Part shown: positions 1 to 4,938 of the stretch, piece by piece
Layout: the number at the start of each line of letters is the position of its first letter
How positions within the stretch are numbered: the stretch's first letter is position 1
From: Sphingopyxis sp.
Lineage (GTDB): Bacteria > Pseudomonadota > Alphaproteobacteria > Sphingomonadales > Sphingomonadaceae
Direction of reading: 5' to 3'
DNA: 5,007 nt
NCBI GenBank assembly: GCA_012035435.1
Contig: JAAUPH010000215.1
Location: 1-5,007 of the forward strand
Notes under the pieces: model-generated
The model's database searches: none
What the model saw: only the letters and a program-made list of their open reading frames with translations
Told to the model about the DNA's origin: nothing
Translations under genes and position numbers: made by a program

Positions 1-418
1 CAATCCAAAAGGAGTCGTTTGAAATTCGTTGGCTTTGTTCACATCCACTCCTTTTTGGAGCAGCAATTTCACGGCTTCCAAATTTTCCCGATAACACGCG
101 ACCATCAGAAGGGTTTTTCCGTGATTCAAGGTGTTGGGTTTGTGGATGTCCATTCCTCGTTCGATCAGAAATTGATCAATTGACGGTGGTCGTAAGAGCA
201 TGCGATGGAGAAAGTGGATCTTCCATAATAATCGAGTGAATCGATGAGATGAGATGAGGTGGTGTTTAGCAGCTTTTCGAAAATTTCGACTTTGACTCCC
301 AAACGACATAAAGTGTGAAAGATGTTTTCTCCATCCCAACTTTCTTTCAATTTTTTGATTTCGATATTTTGGATTGTTGGAGGAATATGAGATAAACATT
401 CAAAAGAAGAATTGATCA
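1..418 (-). pseudogene. Ankyrin-repeat protein fragment, frameshifted, open at both ends
   Basis: Read on the minus strand from 418 down to 1, this encodes ankyrin repeats, a protein-binding scaffold with no catalytic role. The first part contains DYYGRSTFSIACSYDHRQL and then runs into a stop (TGA) just after 173. In another minus frame the protein continues as DQFLIERGMDIHKPN, then GKTLLMVACYRENLEAVKLL and KGVDVNKANEF, to the window edge. Adding one base near 177-180 restores the 33-residue ankyrin register exactly (H-R-Q-L-D-Q-F-L-I-E-R-G against the consensus H-x-E-V-V-K-L-L-L-E-x-G), so a single-base deletion explains the break. No convincing start codon is visible; coding sense seems to run to the join near 414. 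Base composition is much more AT-rich than the rest (25 G+C in the first 60 bases), so it probably comes from a different organism. An amoeba or amoeba-associated bacterium is possible but unproven. Confidence 0.75.
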
Positions 419-843
419 AAACGAGCGTGCAATACGCGAAGGATCTCTATCGCCAGCCGTTTTATCAGAAGCTGGAAAAGAACCTGACGTGGCTGTGGAT
501 TTATGCGGCCCATATGGCTGGGTTCTTCGTCGCCGGTTGCGCTGCCGGTCTGCTCATCAACAACTTCGCTCCGTTGGCTGCGCTGCAGTTCGGCCTGAGT
601 GTGCTGGTGTGGGGCGTGTTTGTGCGGGTGGCGCTGACGGTGCACGGCCATTGGCTCGTCGGCTATTTCGCCCATAATCGCGGCCCGCAAAGCTGGCAGG
701 TGGCCGATGCCGGCGTGCAGGCGCACGATGTGCCGTGGGCGGGCCTGATCACCATGGGTGAGGCGTGGCACAATAATCACCACGCCTTTCCGGGCTCGGC
801 AAATGCTGGCCTGGGACCTTGGCGGATGGATATCGCCTGGTCG
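414..843 (+). pseudogene. Acyl-CoA (membrane fatty acid) desaturase, C-terminal fragment
   Basis: This is the later part of a membrane di-iron fatty acid desaturase, which puts a double bond into an acyl chain in the membrane. Two hydrophobic stretches are seen (around LTWLWIYAAHMAGFFVAG, bases 487-540, and LQFGLSVLVWGVFVRVALTV, bases 583-642). These are followed by HGHWLVGYFAHNRG from 643, then GVQAHDVPWAGLITMGEAW and the iron-binding histidine box HNNHH at 769-783, followed by AFPGSA. The tail GLGPWRMDIAW still aligns with the usual family ending (GL-x-P-G-Q-x-D-x-G-W). After about 841 the frame loses all family resemblance and coding switches to the other strand. The N-terminal half, with the first histidine boxes, is missing, because the sequence changes to AT-rich ankyrin code at GATC 414-417. 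The piece is GC-rich and could come from the same sphingomonad or another alphaproteobacterium. Confidence 0.85.
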
Positions 844-1078
844 GCCAGCAGCACGGGCTTGCCGGTGAGGTCGTGCCATTTGCGGAGGTTGGCGGCGACC
901 TCGTCACCCACCAGCGCCTCCGGCCCGCCGAGCGGCACGTGCTGGCCATCCGCCGCATCGGTCTGAAGCGCGCGGCGCATCGCCTGCGCGACATCCTCCA
1001 GACACACCCAGTTGATCAGAAGGTCGGGCTTGGCGTGCGCGGGGCGATTGGGGTTGGGGCGCCTGGTTGCCAGTCGCG
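843..1078 (-). pseudogene. NmrA-like NAD(P)-binding oxidoreductase, C-terminal fragment
   Basis: On the minus strand, from about 1078 down, the frame reads HAKPDLLINWVCLEDVAQAM, then RRALQTDAADGQHVPLGGPE, then ALVGDEVAANL and LTGKPVLLA. The pattern (N/S)WV-x-LEDVA...A-x-A-L...DG....LGGPEAL.G.E.A is typical of the C-terminal half of NmrA/atypical short-chain reductases, which bind NAD(P) and either reduce small substrates or sense redox state. The N-terminal Rossmann glycine motif (GxxGxxG) is not present. Upstream of 1078 the same frame meets a stop and a different protein is encoded; downstream, near 843, it runs into the desaturase fragment on the opposite strand. Both edges are therefore joins rather than gene ends. 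The family call rests on motif memory only, and the exact edges are uncertain by about 15 bases. Confidence 0.6.
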
Positions 1079-1192
1079 CCGGGCTGTGCCGTGCCCGTCA
1101 GGGTTACACCATCGCTGCGTTCGGTTGCGTTGACAGTGTTGTCCGTCTCGACATTGCCGGTGAAGGCCACGGAGGTCTGCGTATCGACGCGG
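1078..1192 (-). pseudogene. Bacterial Ig-like repeat of a large surface adhesin, fragment
   Basis: Minus-strand reading gives VDTQTSVAFTGNVETDNTVN followed by ATERSDGVTLTGTAQPGAT. The string LTGTAQPGAT is a hallmark of tandem bacterial Ig-like repeats in very large secreted or biofilm adhesins, where it normally continues with a beta strand such as VxVxL. Here the frame instead becomes a proline-rich meaningless stretch below about 1078, which marks a join. Upstream, the VDT codons overlap the start of a PAS-like reading on the plus strand (about 1180-1192), so a second join lies there. Only about one third to one half of a repeat is present, with no start, stop or signal peptide. Confidence 0.6.
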
Positions 1193-1247
1193 AAGGGCGG
1201 TTTCTCTTCGCGAATCCCGCGGCCGAGCGCCTGGCCGGCCGGGCCGC
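1173..1247 (+). pseudogene. PAS-domain fragment
   Basis: The plus-strand reading GLRIDAEGRFLFANPAAERL matches the first strands and helix of a PAS sensor domain (consensus D-G-I-x-x-x-D-x-x-G-R-x-x-x-x-N-P-A-A-E-x-L-x-G). PAS domains sense small ligands, light or redox state, usually in front of a histidine kinase or diguanylate cyclase. Only about 25 residues are present, with no start codon in context and no partner domain. The sequence passes directly into an unrelated Big_2-like reading at about 1248. The match is clear but very short, so a chance resemblance cannot be excluded. Confidence 0.5.
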
Positions 1248-1448
1248 GCTTATTCCTTCCGCATGACCGTCCGCGCCACCTACTCCGACGGATCCAAACG
1301 CGACGTCACTGGTCTCTGCCTGTTCCTGTCCCAACAACGACACCTCCGCGACGATTGATCCGAACGGATTGGTCACCGCCGGTCAGCGCGGCGAAGCATT
1401 CGTCATGGCGCGTTTCGCGACTTTCACCGTCGGCTCGCAGGTCGTCGT
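1248..1448 (+). pseudogene. Big_2-like domain of a DUF1549/DUF1553-type protein, fragment with frameshift
   Basis: The plus strand reads AYSFRMTVRATYSDGSKRDV, TGLCLFLS, then after a one-base shift NNDTSATIDPNGLVTAGQRG and EAFVMARFATFTVGSQVVV. This is the Ig-like (Big_2) segment found inside the large secreted DUF1549/DUF1553 proteins common in Planctomycetes and Verrucomicrobia. Hallmarks are ATYSDG, SNND, VTAG..GEAFVMARF and VGSQV. Reading is interrupted at the C run 1330-1332: CTG TCC is followed by one extra C, and removing it restores the frame for the remaining 38 codons. Neither the flanking cytochrome-like nor the DUF1549 part is present. The fragment stops at the join to the oligopeptidase gene near 1440-1450. 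Presence of a planctomycete-type domain beside sphingomonad genes supports a foreign or chimeric origin. Confidence 0.65.
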
Positions 1449-1898
1449 GTCGCCGCCCGCGACCGGCTTGCGATACCATTTCTTATATTCCGCGCCCTCT
1501 TCATATTCGACCCAATAGAGCCAGTCGCCATCCTTCTGCGGCACGCTGCCGTCCGCCTCTTTGATCCGGCCGCGCATCTCTTGAAACAGCGTTTCGACGA
1601 GCGCCGCCTTCGGCTTCATCGCCGCTTCGAAATAGGCGTTTTCGGCGTTGAGATAATCCAGCACATCCTTGTCATCGACCACCGGATAGCCCTGATCCTT
1701 CAGCCAGTGCCAAGGATCAACCAGTTCTACGCCATGCTTTGTCATGCTGTGCGGGCGCTCGGGAGCGACGGGTTCGGGGGGCAACGCAGGGTTTGCGGGT
1801 GTCGCAGTCAAGGCAGCGTCTTTCTGTTGGGCAAGGACAGGGGATATTGCGACAAGTGGGGTGGAAATTGCCGCCAGGAACAGCCACAGTGTCCGCAT
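1449..1898 (-). CDS. S9A family oligopeptidase B-like serine peptidase, N-terminal part, truncated
   Basis: This encodes the first 150 residues of a prolyl-oligopeptidase family enzyme, closest in character to oligopeptidase B, which cuts short peptides. ATG at 1898-1896 is chosen because GGGAG (plus-strand 1907-1911) lies eight bases upstream on the minus strand. Residues 1-23 form a signal peptide (MRTLWLFLAAISTPLVAISP, then VLA before QQ), so the protein is probably periplasmic. After a proline-rich linker comes the start of the beta-propeller side: HGVELVDPWHWLKD, DVLDYLNAENAYFEAAM, LFQEMRGRIKEADGSVP, WLYWVEYEEGAEYKKWYRKP. This follows the S9A N-terminal pattern closely. The catalytic Ser-Asp-His domain would lie several hundred residues further on and is absent, because after KPVAGGD the frame runs into the unrelated Big_2-like fragment. 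It diverges from the aminopeptidase gene, with 64 bases between the two start codons. Confidence 0.88.
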
Positions 1899-1962
1899 GA
1901 TCTTCACTCCCGCTTCGCGCCCCTTAAGGCCGGTACGCGGGTTTACGAGCAAGGATGGGTGC
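1899..1962. promoter_or_regulatory. Divergent intergenic region with both ribosome binding sites
   Basis: These 64 bases separate the oligopeptidase start (minus) from the aminopeptidase start (plus) and must carry both translation signals and probably both promoters. GGGAG for the minus gene lies at 1907-1911. AAGGA for the plus gene lies at 1951-1955, seven bases before GTG 1963. A possible minus-strand promoter is TTGCTC, 17 bases, then CCTTAA, but its -10 is poor. No clear plus-strand promoter could be picked out, so promoter positions are not assigned. Confidence 0.5.
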
Positions 1963-3798
1963 GTGTCCAGTCAAAGTCCCGAAATCTATGCCGAACGATT
2001 GGCCGCCCTGCGCGCCGAACTCGCCGCGCAGCGCCTCGTCGGCTTTGTCGTTCCGATCAGCGATGAACATATGAGCGAATATGTCGGCGAATACGCGCAG
2101 CGGCTGGCGTGGCTCACCGGCTTTGCCGGGTCGGCGGGGTCGGCGGCCATTTTGGCAGACAAGGCCGCGATGTTCACCGACGGCCGCTATACATTGCAAG
2201 TCCGGCAACAGGTTGACGCCGCGCACTATGACTATGTCGATGTCCCCGCATCGAGCATCAGCGCTTGGCTGGCCGCCAATGTTTCGGCGGGCCAGCGCAT
2301 TGGTTTCGACCCCTGGCTCCACGGCGTCGATTGGGTGAAGGCGGCGGGCGACAGGCTGGCAGCCGTTGGCGCAACGCTGGTCGCGGTGACGCAAAACCCG
2401 GTCGATGTGATCTGGACCGATCGCCCCGTGCCCAGCGCCGCACCGGTCGCGGTGCATAGCGACACGCTCGCGGGTCAAAGCGCGAGCGCCAAGCGCGCCG
2501 CCATGGCCGATTGGCTAAAGGCCGAGGGGCTCGACGCGACGGTCATCACCGCGCTCGATTCGGTCGCCTGGACGTTTAACCTCCGCGGCAGCGATGTGTC
2601 GCGTACGCCCGTGGGACTTGCTTTCGCGCTCGTGCATGCTGATGCGACCGCCGACCTGTTCATCGCGCCCGAAAAGCTGACTGATGCAGTGCGCCAGCAT
2701 CTCGGCAACAGCGTCCGGCTGCATGATTATGGTGCGCTGACCGCAAGCCTGTCGGCGCTGCGTGGCAAACGCATCGCCGCGGACCCCGAACGCGCGGTGG
2801 CGGCAGTCTTTGGTGCGCTCGAGGCCGGCGGTGCGACGGTGGTGCGCCGCCGCGATCCCGCAGTGATGCCGAAAGCGTGCAAGAACCCGGTTGAGATTCA
2901 AGGCATGAAAAATGCGCACGTCCGCGATGGCGTTGCGGTTACCCGTTTCCTGAAATGGCTGGAGGAAGCGGGGCCAGCGGGCGGGCTGACCGAAGCATCG
3001 GTCGCCGACAAGCTGCGCAGTTTTCGCGAGGAAGGCGGCGATTTGAAGGATCTGTCGTTCGACACCATATCGGCCGCGGGGGCCAACGCCGCGAGCCCGC
3101 ATTATCGGTTCGATCCCGACGATAGCGCCGCTCTGCCCACCAACGGCATTTATCTGGTCGATTCTGGCGGCCAATATCCCGACGGCACCACCGACATCAC
3201 CCGCACCGTCGTGATTGGCACGCCGACCGCCGAAATGCGGCGCCGCTTTACCCAGGTGCTGAAAGGCCATATTGCGCTGGCGACCGCCCGCTTTCCGAAG
3301 GGCACGCGCGGCAGCCAGCTCGATATATTGGCGCGGCAATATCTGTGGGCCGACGGGGTCGATTATGCCCATGGCACGGGACATGGCGTCGGCACCTATC
3401 TGGCGGTGCATGAGGGGCCTGCGCGCATCGCCAAGCCATCGGGCGGACAAGCGGGGACTGAAGAGCCTCTGCACGCGGGCATGATCCTGTCGAATGAGCC
3501 CGGTTATTACAAGGCGGGCGAATATGGCATTCGGATCGAAAATCTGGTGCTGGTCGCGCCCGCCGCGTTGAGCGATGCGGAGCAGGCGATGCTAGCCTTT
3601 GAAACGATCACTTTTGCACCGATCGACAAACGCTTGATCGACCCGACGCTGATGTCGCCCGCTGAAATCGCTTGGCTCAACGCTTATCACCAGGACGTGT
3701 TAGCCAAATTGGCTGCATCGCTCGAGGAAAACGAACGCGATTGGTTGGTTCAGGCAACGGCGCCGTTGACGGCGCCCATCGCCGCCCTCGCCGCCTGA
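1963..3798 (+). CDS. Xaa-Pro aminopeptidase (aminopeptidase P, M24B), three-domain type
   Basis: This enzyme removes an N-terminal residue from peptides whose second residue is proline, using two metal ions (usually manganese). GTG 1963 is chosen because AAGGA sits seven bases upstream and the family alignment starts there; the frame stays open further upstream but overlaps the divergent gene. At 611 aa it matches the long XPNPEP1-like class. Residues 1-150 are the creatinase-like N domain (VVPISDEHMSEY, GFAGSAGSAA, FTDGRY 71-76). A second similar domain follows to about 315, then the pita-bread M24 domain (about 317-545) and the M24_C tail (about 546-605). All expected metal ligands are seen: D400, D411 (DSGGQYPDGTTD), H474 (GTGHGVG), E512 (NEPGYY) and E526 (GIRIEN). 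The catalytic histidines H380 and H483 (HEGP) keep the spacing of the human enzyme. No signal peptide, so cytoplasmic. It forms a probable operon with the thioesterase seven bases downstream. Confidence 0.96.
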   Translation: MSSQSPEIYAERLAALRAELAAQRLVGFVVPISDEHMSEYVGEYAQRLAWLTGFAGSAGSAAILADKAAMFTDGRYTLQVRQQVDAAHYDYVDVPASSISAWLAANVSAGQRIGFDPWLHGVDWVKAAGDRLAAVGATLVAVTQNPVDVIWTDRPVPSAAPVAVHSDTLAGQSASAKRAAMADWLKAEGLDATVITALDSVAWTFNLRGSDVSRTPVGLAFALVHADATADLFIAPEKLTDAVRQHLGNSVRLHDYGALTASLSALRGKRIAADPERAVAAVFGALEAGGATVVRRRDPAVMPKACKNPVEIQGMKNAHVRDGVAVTRFLKWLEEAGPAGGLTEASVADKLRSFREEGGDLKDLSFDTISAAGANAASPHYRFDPDDSAALPTNGIYLVDSGGQYPDGTTDITRTVVIGTPTAEMRRRFTQVLKGHIALATARFPKGTRGSQLDILARQYLWADGVDYAHGTGHGVGTYLAVHEGPARIAKPSGGQAGTEEPLHAGMILSNEPGYYKAGEYGIRIENLVLVAPAALSDAEQAMLAFETITFAPIDKRLIDPTLMSPAEIAWLNAYHQDVLAKLAASLEENERDWLVQATAPLTAPIAALAA

Positions 3799-3805
3799 GC
3801 CAACG

Positions 3806-4267
3806 ATGGAAAGGAGCTATAGCGCGATTGCCAAATCGCAATTTCGCATGCAGCACGATGTGCGCGTGCGGTTCAACGAACTTGACCGCAGCGGCGTGGT
3901 CTATAGCGCCAATTATCTGGTCTATGCCGATATCGGGGTAACCGAATATTTCCGTGCGCTGGGCGAAGGATTGCCCGAACAATATTTCCAGCAATATCTG
4001 ACCGATATCATCGTCTTGAACGCCGAGGTGCAATTTCATGTCGCCGCGCGGCTGGACGAGGTTGTCACGATCGGCGCGCGCGTGGCGCGTTTTGGACGCA
4101 CCGGCTTCACACTGCACTGCGCGCTGTTCCGCGGCGAGGAACGATTGAGCGACATGGCGCTGAGTTTCAGTCATGTCGGGCTCGACAGCGGCGAACCCGA
4201 GGCTCTTCCGGGCAGCTTTATCGCCGAAGTCAGGCGATTTGAAGCCATCATGCCGGTTCAGGAATGA
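3806..4267 (+). CDS. Hotdog-fold acyl-CoA thioesterase (4HBT/YbgC-like)
   Basis: A 153-residue single hotdog domain that probably hydrolyses an acyl-CoA or related thioester in the cytoplasm; the substrate cannot be told from sequence. The family signature near the N-terminus is VRVRFNELDRSGVVYSANYL followed by VYADIGVTEYFRALG. D27 is in the position of the catalytic aspartate of 4-hydroxybenzoyl-CoA thioesterases, where the family usually reads (E/D)TD-x-x-G-x-V. Here it reads ELDRSG, so T is replaced by L. Later strands EVQFHVAARLDEVVTIGARV and GRTGFTLHCALFRGEERLSD fit the hotdog sheet. The start is uncertain: ATG 3806 has no Shine-Dalgarno, but AAGGAG lies inside the gene at 3811-3816. It follows the aminopeptidase stop by seven bases, so translational coupling is likely. 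A hairpin follows the stop directly. Confidence 0.9.
   Translation: MERSYSAIAKSQFRMQHDVRVRFNELDRSGVVYSANYLVYADIGVTEYFRALGEGLPEQYFQQYLTDIIVLNAEVQFHVAARLDEVVTIGARVARFGRTGFTLHCALFRGEERLSDMALSFSHVGLDSGEPEALPGSFIAEVRRFEAIMPVQE
3811..3816 (+). promoter_or_regulatory. Shine-Dalgarno-like AAGGAG inside the thioesterase 5' end
   Basis: AAGGAG is a strong ribosome binding motif. It lies just downstream of the annotated ATG 3806 and ten bases before an in-frame ATT codon at 3827-3829. The next in-frame ATG is at 3848. The hotdog homology begins at about residue 18, so any of these starts would keep the fold. It may mark the true initiation site (ATT, rare) or just be a chance match. Confidence 0.35.
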
Positions 4268-4296
4268 AAAAAAGGGCCGCCCGAGGGCGACCCTTT
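4267..4296. terminator. Hairpin terminator after the thioesterase gene
   Basis: AAAGGG (4271-4276) pairs with CCCTTT (4291-4296) and CGCC (4278-4281) with GGCG (4286-4289), around a loop of CGAG, with one C/A mismatch between the two stem blocks. Seven A residues stand before the stem (4267-4273). On the plus strand only three T follow, as part of the stem, but read from the minus strand the hairpin is followed by seven T, a classic tract. It begins at the stop codon of the thioesterase and most likely ends that operon, and it could stop transcription from either side. Confidence 0.7.
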
Positions 4297-4336
4297 GAGA
4301 GTTTTGGGAGAGGATGCCTGAAAGGCAAGAGTGATA

Positions 4337-4417
4337 TTGCACCGCACCAATTATTGTGCAACTGCGAAATGCACATTCTGCATTGCAATTTTTGCAATCC
4401 TCCCGGCGATGGTGCAA
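4337..4417. promoter_or_regulatory. Cluster of TGCA-centred inverted repeats, probable operator region
   Basis: Seven TGCA tetramers lie within 79 bases (starting at 4338, 4357, 4370, 4379, 4384, 4393 and 4413). They build nested palindromes: ATTGCAA-TTT-TTGCAAT (4382-4398, perfect 7-base arms), TGTGCA-N9-TGCACA (4355-4375), TTGCAC-N13-GTGCAA (4337-4361) and the outer pair TTGCACC / GGTGCAA (4337-4343 and 4411-4417). The stretch is AT-richer than its surroundings and lies between the hairpin and the small membrane protein gene, so it is probably a regulator binding region. Known TGC-rich operators include those of the polyester regulator PhaR, but no polyester gene is visible here, so the regulator is unknown. 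Confidence 0.5.
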
Positions 4418-4419
4418 CG

Positions 4420-4448
4420 TTGACTGCGGTCGCCATGGTATCGCGACC
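4420..4448 (+). promoter_or_regulatory. Possible promoter element TTGACT with overlapping inverted repeat
   Basis: TTGACT (4420-4425) resembles a -35 box upstream of the gene at 4486, and an inverted repeat GGTCGC-N9-GCGACC (4428-4433 and 4443-4448) lies where spacer and -10 would be. No good -10 hexamer is seen at 16-18 bases, so the promoter call is weak. The repeat could be a repressor site or a small RNA hairpin in the leader. Confidence 0.25.
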
Positions 4449-4485
4449 ACTGGCGCGGCGGCCGCGAATCGCCTAAACCATCGCC

Positions 4486-4938
4486 ATGCAAATGTTCGGC
4501 AATTGGAATGTCACCGGCGGTGCCAGCGATTTCTGGTCCTATATCCGCGAGCCGCGCCCCCACCGCTGGGCGCTGTGGGGCCTGGCCTGCACATTGACGG
4601 GGCTCATGCTGTGGGGCGTTTCCGAAAAGCTGGTCCGTTATGATCCGCCCAAGTCGCGCATCGTATACTTCGAAAGCTGGGGCGCGGATCGCAGCGATGC
4701 CGACGTGCGCGCCGACTGGGTCGAGCGGGCCAAGGAGACGACCCGCCGCAATGCCGAACGGCGGCTCGCTTATCAGAAACTCGCCGATTCGATGGGGATC
4801 GAATATGACGCGACCGAGGCCGACAAGCTGACGCGCGAAACACTGGGCGCCGAAGCGCAGGAGATTGGCAAGCAACCCGAGATGAAACGGTCGACCCTGG
4901 CCGAACGCGCCGCCCGCAAGCCTGCACCGGCGCGTTGA
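4486..4938 (+). CDS. Small single-pass membrane protein of unknown function
   Basis: I do not recognise a characterised family. The 150-residue product has a short N-terminal part (FGNWNVTGGASDFWSYIREP) and one hydrophobic segment at about residues 28-45 (WALWGLACTLTGLMLWGV). A long, charged, helical C-terminal part follows, rich in Arg, Glu, Ala and Asp (ADVRADWVERAKETTRRNAE, TEADKLTRETLGAEAQ), ending in a basic Ala/Pro/Arg tail. With arginines before the segment, the N-terminus is probably cytoplasmic and the charged domain periplasmic; this is weak inference. Two ATG codons (4486, 4492) are possible and neither has a clear Shine-Dalgarno. Codon use and GC match the neighbouring genes. Its stop overlaps the start of the probable ribD gene, so the two are likely co-transcribed and translationally coupled. 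Confidence 0.8.
   Translation: MQMFGNWNVTGGASDFWSYIREPRPHRWALWGLACTLTGLMLWGVSEKLVRYDPPKSRIVYFESWGADRSDADVRADWVERAKETTRRNAERRLAYQKLADSMGIEYDATEADKLTRETLGAEAQEIGKQPEMKRSTLAERAARKPAPAR

Noticed and set aside
400..879. Minus-strand frame of 159 codons over the desaturase piece
   Set aside because: The plus strand carries the HNNHH desaturase motif; the minus reading is His/Arg-rich and shadows it, and it crosses the join at 414.
1013..1018. TGATCA at 1013 as a cloning join like that at 414
   Set aside because: The oxidoreductase reading passes through it sensibly (KPDLLINWVCLEDVA), so the join lies further on, near 1078.
1012..1266. Plus-strand frame read as one 84-residue protein
   Set aside because: Only its last third (PAS-like) makes sense; the first part lies antisense to the oxidoreductase and Ig-like fragments, so it is not one gene.
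1..1450. Integron cassette array, genomic island or defence locus
   Set aside because: No integrase, attC-like repeat, transposase, direct repeat or complete accessory gene was seen; the pieces are parts of housekeeping or surface genes.
1744..1962. Upstream extension of the aminopeptidase frame
   Set aside because: The extra 73 codons overlap the signal peptide region of the divergent peptidase and have no family similarity; GTG 1963 has a good ribosome site.
2515..3474. Long minus-strand open frame of 319 codons
   Set aside because: It lies wholly inside the aminopeptidase gene, whose catalytic residues are all conserved. High-GC genomes commonly give such antisense frames, and its translation shows no domain.
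3677..4450. Minus-strand open frame of 257 codons
   Set aside because: It runs antisense across the thioesterase gene, the hairpin and the TGCA cluster, has a scattered composition and no family motif. It is a shadow frame.
4264..4476. Plus-strand 70-codon frame with four cysteines (CNCEMHILHCNFC)
   Set aside because: It would be encoded by the hairpin and the palindrome cluster, has no ribosome site, and the cysteines come from repeated TGC in the operator-like stretch.
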